Shown here one piece after another: positions 45,428 through 53,919 of a DNA stretch of 64,000 nt. The notes beneath the pieces are model-generated. The model had not been told where the DNA came from and did no database searches. It saw only the letters and a program-made list of their open reading frames with translations. Within the stretch, counting starts at the first letter, position 1. Each line of letters opens with the position of its first letter. This DNA is from DAOUJI01 sp965197415. GTDB taxonomy: Bacteria; Chloroflexota; Dehalococcoidia; Lucifugimonadales; JAGWBF01. Where the stretch lies: NCBI GenBank assembly GCA_965197415.1, contig OZ240207.1, positions 2,790,001 to 2,854,000 on the forward strand, written 5' to 3'. A program made the position numbers and the translations under genes.

Positions 45428-45692
45428 CAACAGACACACTGGAGACCTCACAATGCGGGAGAACGGAATAACCCCTGCGGCACTCGTATACCTCCCCTTG
45501 GTTTGCTACAGAGAGGAAAATGGAAATCCCATGACCGCTGATTAGCCGTTACTGTTCCGGCCCTCGCTAAATATGTCAGCTGTGGTCCCAAACGGAGAGT
45601 AAGCCCCCTAATCACAGCGGGTTGCGCCAGCGAAGGCCCGGGAAGCGGCTGAAGTCGGTTGAAGCATAGTCCAAGAGGTGCCTCACAGGCCC
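45428..45692. other. Intergenic region without a recognisable feature
   Basis: Between the HEPN-like gene and the convergent binding-protein gene no coding frame, RNA gene or strong hairpin is apparent. Confidence 0.5.
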
Positions 45693-47492
45693 CTAGGGTT
45701 CGAGCCATGTGGCGGCCCAGAAGGAGTACTCCGACAGGGCGGTGTTGGGATGGAACCCATGGACGCTGGGATGGAAGACCCATGTCTCGCCCGCGCCTAT
45801 GCTTCCTGTGACCGGGCTGAACATGTAGGCCCGGTCCAGCAGGCGCCTTTGGATGGCCCGGATCGTTTCTTCCCGACTGACCATCCAGACCGGGTCCGGC
45901 TCGACAGCTTGGTCGATAATCATGCCATCCAGGTCATGGTCTGCATGGGCCAGCAGGTTGGTGCGGGTGGGTGCGCCGAACAGCAATGGGAACAGGAAAC
46001 TGTTGGGAGTTGTTACGGGTGGAATGACTCCCAAAGCCATCTGATAGTCCCGCTCTCTGAAGACCTTCTGGCTGAATGCCACCGCGTTGACGACCTGAGT
46101 GGACGGCTCCAGGCCTACCCGTTTCAGGTCCTGCTCCAGTCGCTCAGCCTGCTGGATGTATATGCCACCGAAGTCTGCTACGGTCAGATCGAACCGGACG
46201 GGCAGGGAGACTCCCAGGGAAGTCAGAAGGGCCTCGGCTCCTGAGGGATCCGCGAAACAGCATTCCCGCATCTCTTCCTGGTCCAGCAGCCAATCGGATT
46301 CGATAACGGGGACCCCCATGGTGACAATGCCTTGGCCCTTCCAGATTTCGTCCACGTACTTCCAGGGGTCCACGGCCTTGAGAACGGCCTTCCTCACTAT
46401 TTCGTCGTCGAACGGCGGCCTGGACTGGTTCATGGCCAGGATCAACCCTGCTCCTGACTGGCGGGAAACGGTCTGGCCGAACTCCACCCCCGACACCGCC
46501 AACCGGTCCCAGCCTTGAGCGGAGATTCGTAGCAGATGGACCTGCCCGGTGACAAAGGCCGCCAACTGAACGTCCACTCCGCCCTTTACTACAAGAAAGG
46601 TCAACCTATCCAGGAAGGGCAGTTCTTCTTCAAAATAGTGTGGGTTTCTCTTGAAGACCGAGGCCACACCAGCGACCGAACCCTCCTCGTCCCAGATCCA
46701 GGGGCCTGTCCCGATGACTGGGCCAGTTATCAGATCCCCGTTCAGTTCGACTGCCTCGGGGGCCACTATCTTGCTGTGGCCGTCGGCAAGGGCGGCCAGA
46801 AAATCCGCGTCGGGGAAACCGGGATTTACGCTGATCAATAAAGTCCGGTCATCTTCCGCTACAACCGAATCCAGGTTTCTCAGAATGGAGGCGTTTGAGA
46901 AGCCTTCCGTTTGCTGTCGTTCGTAGCTAAAAACGATATCTTGCGCCGCTACTTCGCGCCCGCCGACCGGGTGGATATCGTGCCACCGGACACCGTCTCG
47001 CAGGGTAAACCGGTACTGAAGGGGATTGTCGTCCACTACCTCCCAACCCTGGCAGAGGTCACATTCTAGGAGTTGGTGCGGCTGGGGGACCAGGTCCGGC
47101 GGGCCGCTTCGGAGTCTCAGCAGACGGCTGTAGGCGATACCCGGCCCCAGTGAGGTCAACGTCTCCTGGTTCTCCTGTTGCACGTCCAGGTGGGGAAAGT
47201 CCGCTAAAGCCAGGCTCGTAAGGCTGCCGCCCTGCTTTCTGGGAGGCGGCGTAGAAACCACAGGAGTTCGGGTTGGAGCGGCCGTTGGCGGAGGCGATGT
47301 GCTGGCAACGGTAGGTGTGGGTGCCGGGGTAGGAGTGAGTGTCGGAGTTGGCGGAGACGTTGGAGTCTCGGTAGCTAAGGGGATAGGAGTATGGGTGGGG
47401 GCCGAGGTTGGAGTCGGTGCAGATGAGCACGCCTGCGACAACGTCAGCAAGACCAACAATGCGCACAAGGATGCGGTCGAATAAGACGCCAC
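45693..47492 (-). CDS. Extracellular solute-binding lipoprotein (SBP_bac_5, peptide type)
   Basis: A 599-residue lipoprotein. The signal peptide ends in LTLSQACSS (lipobox Cys about residue 22). A long Thr/Pro linker (about 24-88, of the type TPTPAPTPTV) leads to the family 5 binding domain, recognisable by YRFTLRDGVRWHD, VAAQDIVFSYER and AVLKAVDPWKYV. Such proteins capture peptides, nickel or other solutes for ABC importers, but no permease gene is adjacent, so it may be an orphan receptor. The Thr/Pro-rich spacer is shared in style with the lipoprotein at 50941. Confidence 0.88.
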   Translation of the reverse strand: MASYSTASLCALLVLLTLSQACSSAPTPTSAPTHTPIPLATETPTSPPTPTLTPTPAPTPTVASTSPPPTAAPTRTPVVSTPPPRKQGGSLTSLALADFPHLDVQQENQETLTSLGPGIAYSRLLRLRSGPPDLVPQPHQLLECDLCQGWEVVDDNPLQYRFTLRDGVRWHDIHPVGGREVAAQDIVFSYERQQTEGFSNASILRNLDSVVAEDDRTLLISVNPGFPDADFLAALADGHSKIVAPEAVELNGDLITGPVIGTGPWIWDEEGSVAGVASVFKRNPHYFEEELPFLDRLTFLVVKGGVDVQLAAFVTGQVHLLRISAQGWDRLAVSGVEFGQTVSRQSGAGLILAMNQSRPPFDDEIVRKAVLKAVDPWKYVDEIWKGQGIVTMGVPVIESDWLLDQEEMRECCFADPSGAEALLTSLGVSLPVRFDLTVADFGGIYIQQAERLEQDLKRVGLEPSTQVVNAVAFSQKVFRERDYQMALGVIPPVTTPNSFLFPLLFGAPTRTNLLAHADHDLDGMIIDQAVEPDPVWMVSREETIRAIQRRLLDRAYMFSPVTGSIGAGETWVFHPSVHGFHPNTALSEYSFWAATWLEP

Positions 47493-47499
47493 TCTTAAG

Positions 47500-48558
47500 T
47501 TAGCTCCCAGTCCCTCCCAGGGACGGGGTCGGTTGGCGGTTATCGCCGGCCGAACGCCTCCGGGCGGGACTGAGCCACATTTTCGAAAAGAAGGGCACTG
47601 CCACCACTATGGGAGGCAGAAAAACAACGGCATGGAGAACGATAGCGTAGCTGAACGCTTGCTCCTGGGGCACATCGAAAGCCCGTAGCACGTACACCAC
47701 CGCGAACTCGAATGTGCCGGCGGCTGCGGGAAGGCCCGGCAGGGCCGTGGAGAAGTATAGGGTGCCCAGTATCGCGACGGTGGCAACAAACATCGAAATT
47801 CCCAAACCCATGCCGTAGGCTAGCGCCCATGCCGACAGGCCCAGTACAACCCAATGGCCCGCAGTCAGCAGGGAGGACAAAACCAGAGTCCTCTTTGACT
47901 TTACCAATGCCTCCACCGCATTGACCGTGGTCCGTAGAAGTGGGACCTTGTCCACCGCATTGGCCCGACCCAGCCACACAGCCAGGGGTATGACCAGCAC
48001 GACGCCCATGGCAAACACGAAAGCGCCTATCACGTAAAGGGCGAACTGCCATGCGCCGGGAAGCAGGACAAGCCCTGCCATCAAAATCGATGAGGTGATG
48101 ACCATGTCCAACACCCGCTCCATAGCGAGAGTTGCCAGTGCCACACCGCCGTTGACCTTATAGCGCAGGGTGAGCAGGGCCAATTGTGCTCCCTCGCTGA
48201 CCCACCGCACCGGAGCCAGGTTGTTCAGCCCTATCCCCGCGTTCTGGACCAGGAGCAGCCGCTGGAACGAGACCTCTCGTTCCGGGAAAAGCACGTGCCA
48301 CCTGTAAGCCCGGATCAAGGAGGCGGCCATGAAGATTAACAGAGATATGAGTGCCCAGACGGTAGGAAAGCTCCCGAACTGGTCCGCGGCCAGACCCCAG
48401 TCCATGCCTTTGACAGAAAGCCATCCCAAGCCGACGCTTACCCCGACGCCAATGACTATCCTGGCGGGCGTCTCCCACACCAGCCGCTTAACCTGGACGC
48501 CTAGCCGTACAGCGGAATCCACAAGCATGGAGCCTAGCCTTGTACCTGGAGTCGGCAT
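47500..48558 (-). CDS. Flippase-like membrane protein (lysylphosphatidylglycerol synthase TM / UPF0104)
   Basis: A 352-residue polytopic protein with about 8 TM segments, similar to the MprF flippase half (LPG_synthase_TM). Characteristic pieces are IRAYRWHVLF, NLAPVRWVSEGAQLALL and the late LPGLPAAAGTFEFAVVYVL. It lacks the synthase domain. Roles in lipid or glycolipid translocation are known for relatives. It ends 7 bp before the binding-lipoprotein start region, so the two are likely cotranscribed, and it is divergent from tatD. Confidence 0.85.
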   Translation of the reverse strand: MPTPGTRLGSMLVDSAVRLGVQVKRLVWETPARIVIGVGVSVGLGWLSVKGMDWGLAADQFGSFPTVWALISLLIFMAASLIRAYRWHVLFPEREVSFQRLLLVQNAGIGLNNLAPVRWVSEGAQLALLTLRYKVNGGVALATLAMERVLDMVITSSILMAGLVLLPGAWQFALYVIGAFVFAMGVVLVIPLAVWLGRANAVDKVPLLRTTVNAVEALVKSKRTLVLSSLLTAGHWVVLGLSAWALAYGMGLGISMFVATVAILGTLYFSTALPGLPAAAGTFEFAVVYVLRAFDVPQEQAFSYAIVLHAVVFLPPIVVAVPFFSKMWLSPARRRSAGDNRQPTPSLGGTGS

Positions 48559-48601
48559 TAGTATAAAGTAACTCTACCAATACGCCCATAGGCGGTTTGA
48601 C

Positions 48602-49363
48602 ATGCTTTGCGACTCTCATACGCACCTCGATGAGTACCCAACCACGGAGGTCCCCGAGATACTGGAGCGGGCCTCGGAGGCGGGCGTGGACCTCGTCGTA
48701 TGCGCAGGGGTCACGGTGGAATCGTCCTCGGCCTGCATCAGTCTTGCCGAAACCCACCGCTCGTTCTACGCGGGTGTAGGCATACATCCGATGAATCTGC
48801 AAGGCCACGTTGACGACGCCACGTACCAGACTCTCAAGAATATGGCCACAGGCAACGACAAGGTAGTGTGCATCAGCGAGATAGGGCTGGACTATCAGCC
48901 CACATCTCCCGACATAGAAACCCAAAAGCAGGCCTTCAGGGCCCAGATACGATTGGCCAAAGAGCTCGACCTGCCCATCATCTTCCATTCCAGGGAATCC
49001 CACCCCGACGCTCTGCGCATACTGCGGGAGGAGGGCGCCGCTGGCCTTGGGGTGATCATGCACTATTTCCAGGCCGACGAGGGAACGGGCAGGGAAGCCA
49101 TAGATTCAGGTTTCTACATATCGCTGGCCCGGCCGTTGACGCGCCTGCCGGAGCTTCAGGAAGCCGTCAAGAACCTGCCGCTGGAAAGCATGGTCCTGGA
49201 GTCTGACTCGGCCCCTCAACCTTTCAAGAAACACCGCTACAACTGGACGGAACCCAGGCACGTCAAGGACGTGGCCGAGAAGCTGTCTGAAATCAAAGAC
49301 GTCCCCGTCGAGGAAATAGCCCGGGTCACTTCATCCAACCTGCGCCGCATCCTCCGGCTATAG
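48602..49363 (+). CDS. TatD-family metal-dependent hydrolase/deoxyribonuclease
   Basis: A 253-residue TIM-barrel hydrolase. Metal ligands are seen in CDSHTHLDEY (HxH), EIGLDYQ (Glu), FHSRESHPDAL and MHYFQ (His), and LESDSAPQPF (Asp). TatD proteins are 3'-5' exonucleases or related hydrolases. ATG start 43 bp from the divergent flippase gene. Its stop borders a decayed vapC gene on the opposite strand. Confidence 0.92.
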   Translation: MLCDSHTHLDEYPTTEVPEILERASEAGVDLVVCAGVTVESSSACISLAETHRSFYAGVGIHPMNLQGHVDDATYQTLKNMATGNDKVVCISEIGLDYQPTSPDIETQKQAFRAQIRLAKELDLPIIFHSRESHPDALRILREEGAAGLGVIMHYFQADEGTGREAIDSGFYISLARPLTRLPELQEAVKNLPLESMVLESDSAPQPFKKHRYNWTEPRHVKDVAEKLSEIKDVPVEEIARVTSSNLRRILRL

Positions 49364-49371
49364 GCCCCTCT

Positions 49372-49437
49372 CAGGGGAACGGGAACCGTCAACAGATACT
49401 CGACAGCGACGGACGCCCCGACGACATATCGGCTCAC
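49372..49437 (-). pseudogene. VapC (PIN-domain) toxin remnant
   Basis: The GTG at 49437 overlaps the stop of the antitoxin gene (GTGA) exactly as in vapBC operons. The translation VSRYVVGASVAVEYLLTVP matches the start of VapC toxins, but the first catalytic Asp (VVDAS) is replaced by Gly, and homology ends after about 22 residues where the 3' end of tatD begins. The toxin is therefore both truncated and mutated. Confidence 0.75.
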
Positions 49438-49667
49438 TCTGTCTCCACGTCGCGCAGCCGACGTTCCTCCGCAAGCAGCGTTGCCGCTTCTACGCCGAGC
49501 TCGGTGCTGGGGCACCGAGCCAGACGCTTCCGCCATTCCCATCTCTCCAACTCTCGTTCAACGGCGACCAGAACTGCTGCGCTCACGGTGCAGTTGTTTT
49601 CACGCGCGTGGAGTCGGAGGCGCTCATGTAGGTCGTCGGGTATGTTTCTTACTTGTAGATTGGCCAT
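49434..49667 (-). CDS. FitA/VapB-like ribbon-helix-helix antitoxin
   Basis: A 77-residue protein with the FitA-type N-terminus MANLQVRNIPDDLHERLRLHA, where the RHH strand and first helix bind DNA, and a C-terminal helix for toxin binding (ATLLAEERRLRDVE). ATG 49667 is the natural start; the longer frame enters the lexA promoter. The associated toxin gene is a remnant, so this antitoxin is an orphan that may still repress its own promoter or neutralise other VapC toxins. Confidence 0.82.
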   Translation of the reverse strand: MANLQVRNIPDDLHERLRLHARENNCTVSAAVLVAVERELERWEWRKRLARCPSTELGVEAATLLAEERRLRDVETE

Positions 49668-49737
49668 ATCATGAATATAGCATGAAAACAACGGTGCTTT
49701 GTTCCCTAATCCACTACGAACGCTGACATTCGGCACA

Positions 49738-49784
49738 TTGACACTCGCTGGCACGTCTGCTAGGGTCTATTAGAACACCTGTTT
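49738..49784 (+). promoter_or_regulatory. lexA promoter with SOS-box-like operator
   Basis: TTGACA (49738-49743), 17-bp spacer, TAGGGT (49761-49766). The site GAAC-ACCT-GTTT (49773-49784) covers the expected transcription start and differs in one base from GAAC-N4-GTTC. Autorepression by LexA would fit. Confidence 0.65.
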
Positions 49785-49812
49785 CCAGCCTCGACTATCG
49801 AAAGGCACGGCC

Positions 49813-50472
49813 ATGCTGAGAAAAAAGGACCCGTCTCCCCGGCAGCAACGCATGTTGGAATTCATTCGCAGCTTCTTTGACGAGAATGGAAGGCCCCCCA
49901 CGGTGCGGGATATCCAGAAGGCCTGCGACATCAGCTCCACTTCCGTCGTGGACTACAACCTGCGACTGCTGGAACGGGACGGCCACCTGACGCGCAAACC
50001 GGACATTGCCCGGGGTATCGAGCTTCCCGACTACCATGCCAATGTGCGGACCGCTCCCGAACTCATACGAGCGCCGGTGCTTGGCTTCATCACAGCCGGC
50101 CAGCCCGCTCCTGTCATGGAAGCTGACGCCTGGACAGACTCGGACTCCCAGGAAACTCTGGAGCTGACCCAGGACATCCTCCGCGTTAAAGGGCAGGTCT
50201 ACGCTCTCCGAGTCCGAGGAACCTCTATGATAGACGCCTTGGTGGACGACGGGGACATTGTTCTCATCGAGCCGATGACGCAAGCCAACAACGGGGACAT
50301 GGTGGTGGCCCGGCTCAAGATGGAGAATGAGACCACCCTGAAGCGGCTATACGTAGAAGGAGACAAAGTGCGCCTTCAGCCTGCCAACAGCCAGATGGAG
50401 CCCATCTACTGCCAAGCGGAAAACGTAGAGGTGCAGGGGAGGGTAGTTGGGGTTATACGGGCGCTGGTCTAA
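49813..50472 (+). CDS. lexA: SOS repressor LexA
   Basis: A 219-residue LexA. The N-terminal winged HTH shows PSPRQQRMLEFIRSFFDENGR and CDISSTSVVDYNLRLLERDG. The autocleavage bond is Ala95-Gly96 in GFITAGQP. The catalytic dyad is Ser138 in RVRGTSMIDALVDDGD and Lys177 in TTLKRLY. RecA filaments would trigger self-cleavage and derepress the SOS genes. Candidate targets inside the window are its own promoter, the ImuB-like gene (22601) and the HTH gene (57470). Confidence 0.96.
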   Translation: MLRKKDPSPRQQRMLEFIRSFFDENGRPPTVRDIQKACDISSTSVVDYNLRLLERDGHLTRKPDIARGIELPDYHANVRTAPELIRAPVLGFITAGQPAPVMEADAWTDSDSQETLELTQDILRVKGQVYALRVRGTSMIDALVDDGDIVLIEPMTQANNGDMVVARLKMENETTLKRLYVEGDKVRLQPANSQMEPIYCQAENVEVQGRVVGVIRALV

Positions 50473-50475
50473 AGG

Positions 50476-50619
50476 CTAGTCGGACGACGGGAGCTTCTTA
50501 GGCTGCTGAAGCTCCATCTCCAACTCGCAGCACTGGACTACACCCTCACCGGTCTTGGTGCACAGGATCATGGTCCCGCAGGTCTCACAGACGTAACGCT
50601 TACCTAGCTGATTCGCCAT
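50476..50619 (-). CDS. Desulforedoxin-like (FeS4 domain) mini-protein, copy 1
   Basis: A 47-residue protein starting at ATG 50619 (CGGAG 8 nt upstream) with the N-terminal desulfoferrodoxin/desulforedoxin motif GKRYVCETCGTMIL and a distal VQCCELEMEL. The four Cys (CxxC...CC) are the ligands of a rubredoxin-like Fe site, which usually is an electron shuttle or structural site. An extra Cys precedes TKTGEG. Too short for automatic gene callers at 60 residues. A paralogue lies 30 bp upstream. Confidence 0.8.
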   Translation of the reverse strand: MANQLGKRYVCETCGTMILCTKTGEGVVQCCELEMELQQPKKLPSSD

Positions 50620-50649
50620 CGGATGCTCCGTTCAACCTCTAAAGCTCTA

Positions 50650-50766
50650 CTACTTCAGGTCCATAGGCTGGCCGCAGCACATGATGGAGCCGTCGCCCGC
50701 CTTGGTCACTATAAACTCCGAGCCGCACTGGCCGCAGATGTAACGTTTCCCCGTCTCGTTCGCCAC
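50650..50766 (-). CDS. Desulforedoxin-like (FeS4 domain) mini-protein, copy 2
   Basis: A 38-residue protein from GTG 50766: GKRYICGQCGSEFIVTKAG then MCCGQPMDL, matching the desulforedoxin Fe(Cys)4 family with CxxC and CC. A longer frame to 50859 has no support and would pass the promoter at 50806-50834. With copy 1 it forms a small operon, probably for electron transfer or oxidative stress defence. Apparently the first gene of the pair. Confidence 0.8.
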   Translation of the reverse strand: MANETGKRYICGQCGSEFIVTKAGDGSIMCCGQPMDLK

Positions 50767-50805
50767 TTGGGGTCTACCTCTGAATAAAGCGATTTTCGGA
50801 CTATC

Positions 50806-50834
50806 ATTATATCCAGGCGTCAGGAGAGGGTCAA
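50806..50834 (-). promoter_or_regulatory. Promoter of the desulforedoxin-like pair
   Basis: Minus-strand TTGACC (50829-50834) and TATAAT (50806-50811) with a 17-bp spacer. Confidence 0.75.
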
Positions 50835-50940
50835 CCTGGACGCCTAGCGTCGAAGCCACTCCTCATAACGTGATGATATAATCACCTGCCTTGCCTCGGC
50901 GCCGTTGCGTAGTCGGAAACCCTGTCTGAAAGGCCCCACA

Positions 50941-53043
50941 ATGAAGCAGGTTAGGACCAAACCCGCCTTAGCCTGGATTCTGACGCTGTCGGCGGCCCTG
51001 CTGGTGGCCACCGCCGCCTGTGGCGGCGACGCTCCTGCCGACCCCACAGCCACACCGCAACCTACTCCGACGGCCGCCAAGCTGACGCCAACTCCGACAA
51101 CCGCAACGCCGCCCACCTTGACCGCCACCGCCACCGCAGTGCCCCCTACATCGACACCCGAATCGCACCCCACCCCGCCCGACATTCCGATTATTGACGC
51201 CGTGGCGTCTGGGAACATCGAGGCGGTCAAGGGGCATGTCGAGGCCGGGACGGACATCAACGGAGTGTTCCTGGAAACCCAGGGGCCCGGCTATGGGGCC
51301 TTTCCGTTGCACATGGCGGCCGTCACGCGCAACCAAACAATCGTCTTGCTGCTATTGGATAACGGGGCCGATATCGAACTCAGGGCCAAGGACAGCTCCG
51401 GGGGAACGCCGTTGCAGTGGGCCGCTTACGTAGGGGACAGCGATATGGTGGAGCTACTGGTCGAGGCCGGCGCCGATGTGAACACCCTGGACAACAACGG
51501 GTACACCGCCATCGACAGCGTGGTCGTCTCTCCTGATGCGGACTTCGAGGCCAGGCGGCGAATCACCACGTTCCTACGAGCCAACGGAGGGAAAACCGGC
51601 GTAGGGACGTTAGTACACACGCCCCGAGCAGCCCCGCCGGGGTTGGAGATTACGGCCGAGTGGCCAGCGCCCAACTACGACAACTCCAGCTCCAGGGCCA
51701 CCACCGAGTCCAGCATAAATTCGAGCAACGTCCATCAACTCACCGAAGCTTGGCGCTACCCGTTGCCCTTAAGCCCTGGCTCCGGCGCCGCGGCCACCAC
51801 ACCTATAGTGGTCGACGGAACGGTCTATTTGGGCGACCTGAACACCAACGTCCACGCTATAGACCTGGTCACCGGCGAGCGCAGGTGGCTGGCTCCTTCG
51901 GACGCACCTGTCTTCGGGCCCAGCGGGGTCGCCGTCGATGACGGAAAGGTGTTCGCCAACAAGGGCGGATGGGGTATAGCCGCCTACGACGCAGAGACCG
52001 GAAAGGAACTCTGGGCCACTTCAATCTTAGTGAACGGGGGCGCCGTCAACATCCAGCCGACCGTGGTCGACGGCAAAGTGATGGCCGCCACGTCATCCCT
52101 GTCACAGCCGGGCGCCAGGGGCACTCTTTACGCCCTGGACCAGCAAACGGGGGACATCCTGTGGTCCTTCAACACCATCGAATCGGATGACGTTTGGGGC
52201 CGCCCCGACATCAACAGCGGAGGCGGCGCATGGTATCCGCCGTCTATCGACCTGGACCGGCGAGTGTCCTACTGGGGCATCTCCAACCCGTATCCTTTCC
52301 CAGGTGCCGCAGGCTTCCCCAACGGTTCCAGCCGGCCAGGAGACAACAAGTGGACAGACTCCATTCTCGCCATCGACCTCGACTCGGGCGAACTGCGGTG
52401 GGGCCACCAGGCGGTCCCCCACGACATATTCGACCGCGACGCCGTGATCACCGCCCTCGTTGAACTAGACGACGGACGCGAAGTCGTCATCAGCACAGGA
52501 AAGATGGGCCGGGTCATAGGATTGGACGTCGGCGGAAACGTGTTGTGGGACATTCCCGTCGGCAGGCACAAGAACGACCACCTGACCTCGTTCGAGGGAT
52601 CGATCGAGGTGCTGCCGGGAGCGGCTGGCGGAGTGGTGACTCCCATCGCCGCCGCGGACGGCGCTGTCTACCTCTCAGTAGTCAACGCCCCCATAACCTA
52701 CTCCAGCCCCGAGGAGTCCAGTCCAGGCGCGGGCGCCCGTTTGGGTTCGTTCAACAGCCAACTGGTGGCAATCGACGCCGCCACCGGCGAGATTATATGG
52801 GACGTGCAGCTTCCGGGGGACTCTTTCGGAGGTGCGACTGTGGTCAACGACCTGGTGTTCACTTCCGTGTTGTCGGGCCGGATTCTCGCCTATAAGCGGG
52901 AGACCGGCGAACTGGTATGGAGCCACCAGGCTCCGGGTGGAATCAACGCCTGGCCGGCAATAGTCGGACCCATGCTGCTGATGCCCGTCGGCTTTGGGAA
53001 CCCGCCTATGCTGCTGGCGTTGGAGCTTCCCGGAGGCGGCTAG
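50941..53043 (+). CDS. Lipoprotein fusing ankyrin repeats to a PQQ-type beta-propeller
   Basis: A 700-residue lipoprotein (ATG 50941, lipobox VATAACGG, Cys about 27). After a Thr/Pro linker (about 33-80) come three ankyrin-like repeats (about 83-190; AFPLHMAAVTRNQTIVLLLL and TPLQWAAYVGDSDMVELLVE). From about 235 onwards follows an eight-bladed quinoprotein-dehydrogenase-like propeller with repeats such as GTVYLGDLNTNVHAIDLVTG and GRILAYKRETGELVW, the PQQ-enzyme segment VPHDIFDRDAVI and ISTGKMGRVIGLD. It may be a membrane-anchored PQQ-dependent alcohol dehydrogenase or a non-catalytic propeller. The N-terminal ankyrin fusion is unusual. Confidence 0.82.
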   Translation: MKQVRTKPALAWILTLSAALLVATAACGGDAPADPTATPQPTPTAAKLTPTPTTATPPTLTATATAVPPTSTPESHPTPPDIPIIDAVASGNIEAVKGHVEAGTDINGVFLETQGPGYGAFPLHMAAVTRNQTIVLLLLDNGADIELRAKDSSGGTPLQWAAYVGDSDMVELLVEAGADVNTLDNNGYTAIDSVVVSPDADFEARRRITTFLRANGGKTGVGTLVHTPRAAPPGLEITAEWPAPNYDNSSSRATTESSINSSNVHQLTEAWRYPLPLSPGSGAAATTPIVVDGTVYLGDLNTNVHAIDLVTGERRWLAPSDAPVFGPSGVAVDDGKVFANKGGWGIAAYDAETGKELWATSILVNGGAVNIQPTVVDGKVMAATSSLSQPGARGTLYALDQQTGDILWSFNTIESDDVWGRPDINSGGGAWYPPSIDLDRRVSYWGISNPYPFPGAAGFPNGSSRPGDNKWTDSILAIDLDSGELRWGHQAVPHDIFDRDAVITALVELDDGREVVISTGKMGRVIGLDVGGNVLWDIPVGRHKNDHLTSFEGSIEVLPGAAGGVVTPIAAADGAVYLSVVNAPITYSSPEESSPGAGARLGSFNSQLVAIDAATGEIIWDVQLPGDSFGGATVVNDLVFTSVLSGRILAYKRETGELVWSHQAPGGINAWPAIVGPMLLMPVGFGNPPMLLALELPGGG

Positions 53044-53063
53044 ATCTGAGAGGGCTAGCCGCC

Positions 53064-53900
53064 CTATTCGAGCAGGACATTGTCTATGAGCCGGGCCTTC
53101 CCGATGCGAACGGCGGTGGAAACCATAGCCTGAGGCGCCGCCTCTGCCAGCTCCTCGAGGGTCACCGAGTCCGCCACGCTTACGTAGTCGATGCTTGAAA
53201 CCAGGGGTTCAGAGTCCAACACGGCTTTCATCTCCGCGCGGAGCGCGTCACACCTGGTCTCACCCTGCCGCCATAGGTCCACAGCTCTAGTGAGCGCGTT
53301 GTAAATCACCGGAGCGGCACGCCTCTCGTCAGGGGTCAGGTACACGTTCCGGCTGCTCATGGCCAGGCCGTCTTCTTCCCGCACCGTCGGCACATCCACG
53401 ATTTCCACGTCCATGTCCAGGTCCTTCACCATGCGGCTGATCACCGCCAGCTGCTGGCCGTCCTTCCGGCCAAAGTAGGCGCGGTCGGGCCTCACGATAT
53501 TGAACAGCTTGGCGACCACGGTGGCCACGCCCCGGAAGTGGCCGGGGCGGGACGCTCCTTCGAGGACTTCCGAGGTCTTTTCCACCTCAATCCATGCGTC
53601 GAACCCTGGAGGGTACATCTCTTCGGGAGTTGGGGCAAAAACCAAGTCCACTCCTTCGTCCCTCAAGAGTGCCAGGTCTCTGTCCATGTCCCTGGGGTAA
53701 GAGGCCAGGTCCTCTCCTTGAGCGAACTGGGAGGGATTGACGAATATGGACACTACGGCAACGTCGTTCTCACTCCGGGCCTTGCGCACCAGAGTCAAGT
53801 GCCCTTCATGGAGGCTGCCCATGGTGGGTACGAGGCCCACCGACCCGGCGACTCTGCCTCTGGCCTCCCTGAAGCCTCTAACGGTGTCCAGAACATCCAT
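53064..53900 (-). CDS. panC: Pantothenate synthetase PanC
   Basis: A 278-residue enzyme that condenses pantoate and beta-alanine using ATP. Class-I-like motifs are visible: GLVPTMGSLHEGHLTLV (HIGH equivalent), YFGRKDGQQLAVI (pantoate/ATP) and LAMSSRNVYLTPDERR (KMSKS equivalent). ATG 53900 is used; the longer frame overlaps panB. It follows panB by 19 bp on the same strand. Confidence 0.96.
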   Translation of the reverse strand: MDVLDTVRGFREARGRVAGSVGLVPTMGSLHEGHLTLVRKARSENDVAVVSIFVNPSQFAQGEDLASYPRDMDRDLALLRDEGVDLVFAPTPEEMYPPGFDAWIEVEKTSEVLEGASRPGHFRGVATVVAKLFNIVRPDRAYFGRKDGQQLAVISRMVKDLDMDVEIVDVPTVREEDGLAMSSRNVYLTPDERRAAPVIYNALTRAVDLWRQGETRCDALRAEMKAVLDSEPLVSSIDYVSVADSVTLEELAEAAPQAMVSTAVRIGKARLIDNVLLE

Positions 53901-53919
53901 AGCGAAACTTCCGGGCTTC

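Noticed and set aside
45691..45702. GGTTCGAGCC resembling a tRNA T-loop
   Set aside because: It is the codon sequence for the C-terminus of the binding lipoprotein; no acceptor or anticodon arm exists nearby.
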